From assembly GCA_021323865.1 (NCBI GenBank), contig JAJPKF010000025.1:1-64000 (forward strand): a DNA stretch of 64,000 nucleotides. The letters are read 5' to 3'. Position 1 is the stretch's first letter; the number at the start of each line of letters is the position of its first letter. Source of the DNA: Pseudomonadota bacterium. Lineage in GTDB: Bacteria; Chloroflexota; UBA5177; JAJPKF01. Made by a program: the position numbers and the translations under genes. The notes below the pieces were generated by a model that was not told the DNA's origin, did not search any database, and worked only from the letters and a program-made list of their open reading frames with translations. This document shows, piece after piece, positions 57,905-64,000 of this stretch.

Positions 57905-59794
57905 GTGTTCGAGCGCCTGCGGCTGCACGGTCTCACATTTCTGCGGGACGCCCTCCTGGCGGCCATCTGTTTCGTGGTCGCCGACTATCTGCGCTTCTTC
58001 CCCCGCGCGATTCCCACCGACAGCATCACTCCGCTGCTGCTGTCGCTGCCGGTCATCGCGGCGGTCTACACCATCTGCAACTACCTATTCGGGGTGCACC
58101 GGCGGCTGTGGCAATACGCGGGCATCGCCGATGTTCGCGGCCTGGTAGACGCCACGGTGGTGGCGACGCTGGTCGTGGGGCTGGGCGATTTCGCCGTGGT
58201 CGGCTTCAGCCTGTGGACGGGCACCGGACACCTCACCGCGCGCCCCGTTCCGTTCGGGACAGTCATCGTGGGCGGCGCCTTCACCCTTGCCTGCTTCCTG
58301 CTGGCCCGCATCTGGCCTCGATTGCTGCGAGCGCGACCACGGACCGATGAGGGCTGGTCGCGAGTGCTGATCGTGGGCGCCGGACAGGCCGGCCAGCTGG
58401 TGGCCGCCGACCTGCTGGGAAACCCCCAGTGGCGTCAGCACCCGGTCGGGTTCGTCGACGACGACCCCGGCAAGCGGCGTCGACGAGTCCATGACGTGCC
58501 CGTTCTGGGGACCATCGATCAGCTGCCGGCACTGGTCGCGGAGCATTCCATCGATATCGTGGGCGTGGCCATACCCAGCGCCTCGACCAAGCAGATGGAT
58601 CGCCTCCTCGGCCTGGCCCAGCAGACGTCGGCCCGCATCCAGGTGCTGCCCAGCAGCGGCGAGCTCATGACCGGGCAGGCGCCCATCCGGCTGCGCGACG
58701 TGAACCTCGGCGACCTGCTGAACCGGGTCCCGGTCACCAACACCGAGCAGCTCGACCTGGTGGAGAGCGTGGCCACCGACCGGGTGGTGCTCGTCACCGG
58801 CGCGGCCGGCTCCATCGGCTCGGAGCTGTGCCGCCAGCTCATGCAGCTCCGTCCGGCGGTTCTCCTGGCCGTGGACAACAACGAGACCGGGCTTTTCTAC
58901 CTGGAGCGGGACATCCGCGAGCTGGGTGACGCCTCGCGGCTGGTCTCGATCCTCGGGGACATCACCGACCTAGGCAAGATGGCGCACATCTTCCGTGCAC
59001 GCCGTCCCGACGTGATCTTCCACGCCGCCGCCTACAAACACGTCCCCATGTTGGAGCGCCATCCCGAGGAGTCGGTGTTCGTCAACGTTCAGGGCACCCT
59101 CAATCTGTGCCGCTTGGCGGCCGACCACCGGGCGCAGCGCTTCGTCTTCGTCTCCACCGACAAGGCGGTCCACCCGCTCAACGCCCTGGGGTTCTCCAAG
59201 CGCATCGGCGAGCTCGTCACCAAGGCGCATCAGGGTCTTGGGCCCATCTACTGCAGCGTGCGCTTCGGGAATGTGGTGGGCAGCCGGGGCAGCGCCCTGC
59301 CGGAGTTCGTGCGCCAGATCGACGCCGGCGGCCCGGTGCTCGTCACCCACCCCGACGTGGAGCGCTACTTCATGACCATACCGGAGGCGGTCAGCCTGCT
59401 GATCCAAGCCTCGGCGCTGGCATCAGGCGGGGAGTTGTTCATGCTGGATATGGGCGATCCCGTCAAGATCGCGGACGTGGTCAAGCGCATCATCCGGGTT
59501 CGCGGTCTCCGTGTGGGCGTCGACATCCAGATTCGCTACACCGGGCTGCGGCCCGGCGAGAAGCTCACCGAGGACCTTGTGTTCCTGGGAGAGAAGACGC
59601 GGCCGACCTCGAATCCAGCCATCGTCTCGGTGGAGGACGGGGTTGAGCCCAACCTCTCCGAGCTGGAGACGCGCATCACCGCTCTCCTCAGCCTGGCGGC
59701 TCAGTGCGACGCCGACGAAATACGCCGCACGCTGGCCAAGGTTGCCGCCGGTGAGCCGGTCACCGAGATGCGCAGGTTGGGAACCGTCGGCTAG
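57905..59794 (+). CDS. NDP-sugar 4,6-dehydratase (PglF/WbpM/CapD type)
   Basis: A 629-residue membrane enzyme. Four N-terminal helices (residues 10-125) precede a CoA-binding-like domain (VLIVGAGQAGQLVAADLLGN). The catalytic SDR domain begins VLVTGAAGSIGSELCRQLMQ near 298. PglF, WbpM and related enzymes convert UDP-GlcNAc to a 4-keto-6-deoxy sugar. The active-site stretch is VFVSTDKAVHPLNALGFSKR: where PglF-type enzymes have Met (or Tyr in short forms) four residues before Lys, here it is Leu. The GTG start is uncertain because the frame is open to at least CTG 57860. It supplies the substrate for the aminotransferase at 56021. Confidence 0.92.
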   Translation: MFERLRLHGLTFLRDALLAAICFVVADYLRFFPRAIPTDSITPLLLSLPVIAAVYTICNYLFGVHRRLWQYAGIADVRGLVDATVVATLVVGLGDFAVVGFSLWTGTGHLTARPVPFGTVIVGGAFTLACFLLARIWPRLLRARPRTDEGWSRVLIVGAGQAGQLVAADLLGNPQWRQHPVGFVDDDPGKRRRRVHDVPVLGTIDQLPALVAEHSIDIVGVAIPSASTKQMDRLLGLAQQTSARIQVLPSSGELMTGQAPIRLRDVNLGDLLNRVPVTNTEQLDLVESVATDRVVLVTGAAGSIGSELCRQLMQLRPAVLLAVDNNETGLFYLERDIRELGDASRLVSILGDITDLGKMAHIFRARRPDVIFHAAAYKHVPMLERHPEESVFVNVQGTLNLCRLAADHRAQRFVFVSTDKAVHPLNALGFSKRIGELVTKAHQGLGPIYCSVRFGNVVGSRGSALPEFVRQIDAGGPVLVTHPDVERYFMTIPEAVSLLIQASALASGGELFMLDMGDPVKIADVVKRIIRVRGLRVGVDIQIRYTGLRPGEKLTEDLVFLGEKTRPTSNPAIVSVEDGVEPNLSELETRITALLSLAAQCDADEIRRTLAKVAAGEPVTEMRRLGTVG

Positions 59795-59825
59795 GGCGGG
59801 CGTCCCGGGGAACGATCACCCGGGA

Positions 59826-60794
59826 GTGGTGCTGATCACCGGCGCCTCGGGATTCGTGGGTTCATTCGCGGTCGAGCACTATCTCCGTGCGGGCTGGACG
59901 GTTCACGGGACCAGCCGGCGGCCTTCCGCAGAGGCCTCGCTCTCGGGGCCGAACATCCACCGGCTCGACCTCACCGACCCTGTCGCCACCCGGGCACTGG
60001 TAGACGCGGTGCGGCCCCGAGTCGTTCTCCACCTGGCCGCGGAAAGCTCGACATCCCGATCCTGGCAGGACCCCCTGGGCACCTATCGCAACAACGTGCT
60101 CTCGCAGCTGTCGTTGCTGGAAGCCTGCGTGTCTATCGGCGGTGTCGAGCGCGTCCTGGTGGCCGGAAGCGCCGACGAGTACGGTTCTCCCGAACCAGAC
60201 GACAGTCCCATCCGCGAGGACTACCGGCTGCTGCCGGTCACCCCCTATGGCGTGAGCAAGGTGGCCCAGGACCTCATGGGGTATCAGTACTTCGCCGCGC
60301 ATGGGCTTCCGGTGATCCGGGTGCGTCCCTTTCTCCAGGTCGGGCCGAGGCGCTCGGAGACCTTCTTCTCGGGCGCCTTCGCCAGACAAATCGCGGAGGC
60401 GGAGCTGGGGCTGCGGCCGCCCGAGATGCAGGTGGGGGATATCGATCGTGTTCGCGACCTGACGGACGTCCGCGACGTCGTGCGGGCACTTGCCCTACTG
60501 GCCGAGCAGGGCGAGGTGGGCGCCGTCTACAACATCGCCTCGGGTCAGGGCCGGCCGGTGAGGGACCTGCTGGACATGCTGCTGGATCTCGCGGCGGTGC
60601 GGCCGGAGGTCCACCGTGCCCCATCGGAGCACCGAGCGCTCGAGCCTGCCGTCCTCGTCGGCGATGTATCTCGCCTTCGAGGTGACACCGGCTGGGCGCC
60701 TTCAATATCATTGAGGGATTCAGCTCGCGACCTTCTGGACTACTGGCGTCGCCGGCTGGAGACCGAGGGTGCGAAGGAGGACGCGACGTCGTGA
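59826..60794 (+). CDS. GDP-4-keto-6-deoxy-mannose reductase (Rmd-like SDR)
   Basis: A 322-residue extended short-chain dehydrogenase starting at GTG 59826. It has [20 protein letters not shown] at the N-terminus, [16 protein letters not shown] with the catalytic Ser, [20 protein letters not shown] with the Tyr-Lys pair, and [20 protein letters not shown] followed by [20 protein letters not shown] and [18 protein letters not shown]. The last segments are characteristic of Rmd, which reduces GDP-4-keto-6-deoxy-mannose to GDP-D-rhamnose. The next gene encodes the matching Gmd dehydratase and overlaps its stop (GTGA), strengthening the assignment. Confidence 0.88.
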   Translation: MVLITGASGFVGSFAVEHYLRAGWTVHGTSRRPSAEASLSGPNIHRLDLTDPVATRALVDAVRPRVVLHLAAESSTSRSWQDPLGTYRNNVLSQLSLLEACVSIGGVERVLVAGSADEYGSPEPDDSPIREDYRLLPVTPYGVSKVAQDLMGYQYFAAHGLPVIRVRPFLQVGPRRSETFFSGAFARQIAEAELGLRPPEMQVGDIDRVRDLTDVRDVVRALALLAEQGEVGAVYNIASGQGRPVRDLLDMLLDLAAVRPEVHRAPSEHRALEPAVLVGDVSRLRGDTGWAPSISLRDSARDLLDYWRRRLETEGAKEDATS

Positions 60795-61789
60795 AGACAG
60801 CGCTGATCACGGGAGTCACAGGCCAGGATGGCTCCTATCTGGCCGATTTCCTGGTCGGGAAGGGCTACCGCGTCATCGGGATGCTGCGGCGGCTCTCACT
60901 CGAGAACTACGGGCGTATCGAGCACCTGGCCGACCGCATGGAGCTGGCTCAGGGGGACCTGCTCGATCCCACCTCACTGGAGACCATTCTGCGCGAGTAC
61001 ATGCCCGACGAGGTGTACAACCTGGCCGCGATGAGCTTCGTGCCCACCTCTTGGAATCAGCCCGTTCTCACGGGCGAGTTCACGGGGTTGGGTGTCACTC
61101 GCGTGCTGGAGGCGATCCGGATCGTGAAGCCGGACGCCCGCTTCTATCAGGCCTCCAGCTCCGAGATGTTCGGAAGCATTCCTGAGACGCCGCAGAACGA
61201 GTCGACCCGCTTCTCCCCACGCTCACCCTACGGCGTGGCCAAGGTCTACGGCCACTACATCACGGTTAACTATCGCGAGAGCTACGGCATCTTCGCCTGC
61301 AGCGGCATCCTCTTCAACCACGAGTCGCCGCGCCGCGGGCTGGAGTTCTTCCCCCGGAAGGTCACCGACGGGGTGGCCCGGATCAAGCTGGGACTGTCCA
61401 ACGAGCTGCGCCTGGGCAACCTGGATGCGCGCCGTGACTGGGGGTACGCAGGGGACTATGTGCGGGCGATGTGGCTGATGCTGCAGCAGCCGGAGCCGGG
61501 CGATTTCGTGATCGCGACCGGCGAGAGTCACTCCGGCAGAGAGTTTGTGGATACTGCATTCCGGCACGTGGGTCTGGATCCCGCCGAGTACGTGCGGTTC
61601 GATCCCCAGCTGCTCCGCCCGGCCGACGTCGACCATCTCGTCGGCGATGCGTCGCGGGCCAAGGCAACACTTGGCTGGGAGCCCGAGGCGGGCTTTGAGG
61701 AGCTGGTTCGACTGATGGTTGACGCGGATGTCGAGCGGCTCACTCGGGTCGCCGCGCAGCCGGGAACCGCCTCGATCCCCGCGGTCTGA
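60791..61789 (+). CDS. gmd: GDP-mannose 4,6-dehydratase
   Basis: A 332-residue SDR enzyme converting GDP-D-mannose to GDP-4-keto-6-deoxy-mannose. It begins at GTG 60791, overlapping the reductase stop. Features: [100 protein letters not shown] with the catalytic Tyr-Lys, and [20 protein letters not shown] followed by [20 protein letters not shown]. The AMSFVPTSW and NHESPRRG motifs are diagnostic of Gmd. With Rmd it gives GDP-D-rhamnose for the glycan locus. Its TGA overlaps a CTG start of the next gene. Confidence 0.96.
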   Translation: MKTALITGVTGQDGSYLADFLVGKGYRVIGMLRRLSLENYGRIEHLADRMELAQGDLLDPTSLETILREYMPDEVYNLAAMSFVPTSWNQPVLTGEFTGLGVTRVLEAIRIVKPDARFYQASSSEMFGSIPETPQNESTRFSPRSPYGVAKVYGHYITVNYRESYGIFACSGILFNHESPRRGLEFFPRKVTDGVARIKLGLSNELRLGNLDARRDWGYAGDYVRAMWLMLQQPEPGDFVIATGESHSGREFVDTAFRHVGLDPAEYVRFDPQLLRPADVDHLVGDASRAKATLGWEPEAGFEELVRLMVDADVERLTRVAAQPGTASIPAV

Positions 61790-62835
61790 CGCCTCCCACC
61801 TCGAAGTCGTCTCCGGACCTGGTCCGTTCGGGCCAGCCGCTCAACGTCGAAACCGACCTGAGCCGGCAGACGGGCCTGTTGACGGGCACCGACTCCTTCT
61901 ACATCCGGAGTCATTTCCCCGACCCTCCGGAGCCATGGCGGTCACTGGTGGTGGACGGTCTGGTGGAGCGGCCGAAGGAGTTCAGCATCGAGGAGCTTCG
62001 CCTTTTGCCGCAGCGAGAGGTGATCGTCACGCTGGAGTGCGCGGGCAATGGCCGCGCCTACCTGATGCCGGCGGCTCCCGGCGTACAGTGGCGGCTCGGG
62101 GCTGTGGGCACGGGGGTCTGGCAGGGTCCCTCTCTTCGAGACGTGCTCGACTTGGCCGGCCCGTCTCCGGACGCCGGAGAGATCGTCTTTGCGGGCCTTG
62201 ACGGCGACCCCCCGGATCCGGAAGGCGCGGGGCGCACATACGAGCGCTCGCTCGCACGGGAGGTCTGCGCCGATCCCCACGTGCTACTCGCGACGCACTT
62301 GAATGGTTCGCCCCTGCCCCCTGACCACGGCGGCCCGCTGCGACTGATTGTTCCAGGGTGGTACGGCATGGCGTCGGTCAAGTGGCTCGCGCGCATCTCC
62401 GCCCGGCGGGAGCCATTCTTGGGCGCGTTTCAGGTGGACGACTATGTCATCGAGGACGAACAGGGCGTCCGCCCCTGCGAACGCATGGCCGTGCGCGCCA
62501 TTATCGTTGATCCGGTCGACGGCGCGACCCTACGAGGGACGGTTCCCATGCGAGGCTATTGCTGGTCGGGGCAGGGCGACGTGACGGGAGTCGAGGTGAG
62601 TGTCGACGGCGGCGTCACCTGGGAGGCCACCGAGCTTGGTCCCGATCATGGACGGTACTGCTGGCGCGAATGGACGTATGCCTGGGAGCCGGCGGAAACG
62701 GGCGAGGTGACCCTCATCGCGCGCGGGTGCGATTCCTCGGGCGCCCTTCAGCCCATCGCGCAGGTTCGCAACCGGCTCGGCTACTGCAACAACGCCTGCG
62801 TCGGCGTCACGGTGCGGGTGGCGGCATACCGGTAG
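61786..62835 (+). CDS. Sulfite oxidase-like molybdopterin oxidoreductase
   Basis: A 349-residue molybdoenzyme of the sulfite oxidase family. The Mo-cysteine is in [20 protein letters not shown] near residue 90. The cofactor-binding features [20 protein letters not shown] and the C-terminal dimerisation domain ([38 protein letters not shown]) are typical. The first conventional start (TTG 61879) would lose the conserved [20 protein letters not shown] region and [13 protein letters not shown] would be at the very N-terminus. The frame extends back only to CTG 61786, overlapping the gmd stop (CTGA), so I prefer that. There is no heme domain and no Tat signal, so it is cytoplasmic or exported with a partner. 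Its function in a glycan operon is unclear. Confidence 0.88.
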   Translation: MTPPTSKSSPDLVRSGQPLNVETDLSRQTGLLTGTDSFYIRSHFPDPPEPWRSLVVDGLVERPKEFSIEELRLLPQREVIVTLECAGNGRAYLMPAAPGVQWRLGAVGTGVWQGPSLRDVLDLAGPSPDAGEIVFAGLDGDPPDPEGAGRTYERSLAREVCADPHVLLATHLNGSPLPPDHGGPLRLIVPGWYGMASVKWLARISARREPFLGAFQVDDYVIEDEQGVRPCERMAVRAIIVDPVDGATLRGTVPMRGYCWSGQGDVTGVEVSVDGGVTWEATELGPDHGRYCWREWTYAWEPAETGEVTLIARGCDSSGALQPIAQVRNRLGYCNNACVGVTVRVAAYR

Positions 62836-62843
62836 CGCCTTCC

Positions 62844-63824
62844 TCAGGCTGAAACCTCGCCGGAGCTAGGTCCTTTCACGACCTCGGCTCGCAGATTCTG
62901 GGTCTCGGGCTCCGGCTCAACCTCCAGTTCGTCGGCGAGGGCCCGCTCCAGTCGGGCGTAGACGCGGAGCGCTTCGGTGCGCCGCCCGGATCGGTGGTAG
63001 AGGCGCATGGCCGCCCGGGCCAGCGGCTCATCGGCAGGATCGCCGGCCAGAACATTCCGGACCCAGCCGGCCGCGCTCTCCATCTCGGTTTTGGACTGGG
63101 CCAGGCGGGCGGCCTCCAGGACGAGCCGCCGCCGGAGCGTCGCCAGCTCCTGCCGGCGATAGATCGTCCAGTCGCTGTACCGGTCGTCGGGCAGAAACTC
63201 CCCGCCGTAGGCGCCAATCGCGCGAGCAACGACGTCGAATGAGGGGCGCTCCAGCGCCGCGACCGCTGCCTCGGCAAACACCACGTCGTCTCGCCGCACC
63301 GAGGGCATGTCCAGGCGCACAGACGGCCCCTCGATGCGGACCCACTGCGAATGGGCGAGGAGACGGCGGAGGCTGGAGACGGCGGTGCGCAGGTTCTGAT
63401 GGGCACGCAGCGGATCGAACTCCGGCCACAGCGTCCCCGCGACCTCCTCACGAGGCAGCCGCCCGGTCGGTGCAGACAAGAGCATCGTGAAAAGGTCGCG
63501 AGTTCGTGGGGTGCACCGGATTGGCCCCCGACCGGCAATGCTCACCTCGAAGCGGCCCAGGGTCACGATCGAGCCTTCCCATCGAGGTTGGTCTCCCGGA
63601 AGCGTCTTGCCGACGTAGGACGTACGCACCCGGCTCCCCTCGCGCCAGGAAGCGTACCAGTAGGGTCCATGTCCGCGGCCGTCGCGGCAGGTTCTGCAGC
63701 TCGCCTTCCCGCAGCGGCGATAGCTCTGCCGGTAGCTGACGCGCGGAGCGTGTGCCGATGGCTGAATCACGCGAGTGCTTCCTTGAAGATTTCTTAACCA
63801 CAAAGGTGCTTGTTGCACAAGCAT
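62844..63824 (-). CDS. BTAD-domain transcriptional regulator with Cys-rich N-terminus
   Basis: A 326-residue protein from ATG 63824; the frame is open to 63932. Residues 30-75 contain SYRQSYRRCGKASCRTCRDG then RGHGPYWYASWREGSRVRTS and YVGKTLPG, a short Cys-rich domain (DUF6788-like). Residues 85-180 form an OmpR/SARP-like winged helix (IVTLGRFEVSIAGRGPIRCT, LWPEFDPLRAHQNLRTAVSS, LRRLLAHSQ). Residues 200-320 are the bacterial transcriptional activator domain with TPR-like helices (RRLVLEAARLAQSKTEMESA, RAAMRLYHRSGRRTEALRVY, ARLERALADELEVEPEPET). It is a regulator lacking the ATPase and sensor regions of larger relatives. Palindromes overlap the start codon, suggesting autoregulation. It is convergent with the molybdoenzyme. 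Confidence 0.88.
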   Translation of the reverse strand: MLVQQAPLWLRNLQGSTRVIQPSAHAPRVSYRQSYRRCGKASCRTCRDGRGHGPYWYASWREGSRVRTSYVGKTLPGDQPRWEGSIVTLGRFEVSIAGRGPIRCTPRTRDLFTMLLSAPTGRLPREEVAGTLWPEFDPLRAHQNLRTAVSSLRRLLAHSQWVRIEGPSVRLDMPSVRRDDVVFAEAAVAALERPSFDVVARAIGAYGGEFLPDDRYSDWTIYRRQELATLRRRLVLEAARLAQSKTEMESAAGWVRNVLAGDPADEPLARAAMRLYHRSGRRTEALRVYARLERALADELEVEPEPETQNLRAEVVKGPSSGEVSA

Positions 63825-63834
63825 TGTAGTACAA
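63807..63834. promoter_or_regulatory. Adjacent palindromes over the regulator start
   Basis: TGCTTGT-TGC-ACAAGCA (63807-63823) is a perfect 7-bp inverted repeat and TTGTA-G-TACAA (63824-63834) a perfect 5-bp one, directly adjacent. They span the ATG (63824-63822, minus strand) and a TACAAT hexamer (minus strand, 63828-63823) that could be a -10 element. They are good candidates for an autoregulatory operator. Confidence 0.5.
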
Positions 63835-64000
63835 GATTCGGTGCTACGGTAACGCTGGATGTGCATAATCCAACGGACATAGGGAGAGTAGGCGGGTGAG
63901 TGCACGTCGCGTTCGCGCTGTCGGTTCAACATAACCCGCCCGTATAGTGGTGGTGACCAGTTCCGGCAATAGCCAATCCGGGCTAGCCAGGGCGGTCAAC

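Noticed and set aside
1-64000. CRISPR array, phage genes or rRNA
   Set aside because: No regularly spaced repeats, structural phage genes or rRNA signatures were found on either strand.

Overview
The window is about 63-65% GC and densely coded. It reads as a chromosome fragment of a free-living Terrabacteria-type bacterium. Several things point to the Dormibacterota/Chloroflexota/Actinobacteriota side: many secreted single-copy proteins with Sec signals, a BTAD-type regulator carrying a short Cys-rich N-terminal domain, a mycothiol-type DinB protein, an actinobacterial-style NrtR-nadA-nadB-nadC-nadS operon, and frequent GTG/TTG starts. There is no rRNA gene or single-copy marker to settle the phylum, so this placement is inference. 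I see no CRISPR array, phage module or intact insertion sequence. Mobile DNA is limited to a transposase remnant at the left edge.

Layout. 1-4.1 kb: an IS3-like transposase stub, then an ATPase and two permeases of a nucleoside/BMP-type ABC importer (minus strand). 4.9-11.1 kb: secreted proteins, a short RecQ helicase coupled to a membrane protein, and a stand-alone nucleotidyltransferase. 11.2-14.8 kb: a three-gene WxL-like cell-surface locus on the minus strand. 15.3-19.7 kb: a DinB-family protein, a secreted protein, a sedolisin protease and an RDD membrane protein. 19.9-27.3 kb: an accessory-looking stretch ending at tRNA-Gly. It holds a secreted HExxH protein, a Phd/YefM antitoxin with a broken RelE toxin, two secreted beta-solenoid-like proteins around an HD-GYP protein, and a VOC gene with an in-frame stop. 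27.4-34.5 kb: an O6-methylguanine methyltransferase, two multi-spanning glycosyltransferase-like membrane proteins, an FkbM methyltransferase and an ammonium transporter.

34.8-43.1 kb is a tightly packed plus-strand glycan locus: flippase, FkbM methyltransferase, two GT2, two GT4 and a polyprenyl-phosphate sugar-1-phosphate transferase, with stop/start overlaps. 43.1-46.1 kb holds a YbjN-like protein, an XRE regulator and a secreted beta-propeller-like gene behind a frameshifted secreted gene. 46.3-52.6 kb is the NAD de novo operon. The regulator NrtR and nadA each have a matching AGTGT-N7-ACACT palindrome in front, and nadA, nadB, nadC, nadS and mntP follow with very short gaps or 4-bp overlaps.

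52.6-56.0 kb contains a recombination scar (duplicated mntP tail around an RCC1-like pseudogene), an MFS transporter and a secreted protein. 56.0-61.8 kb is a second glycan locus: DegT aminotransferase, small priming transferase, NDP-sugar 4,6-dehydratase, and an Rmd/Gmd pair for GDP-6-deoxy-mannose sugars. A sulfite-oxidase-like molybdoenzyme and a convergent BTAD regulator close the window.

Recurring themes are cell-envelope construction (WxL-like proteins, solenoid proteins, two glycan loci, secreted proteases) and translational coupling through NTGA overlaps. All four bases occur at the N position, including two CTGA junctions where no conventional start codon fits.
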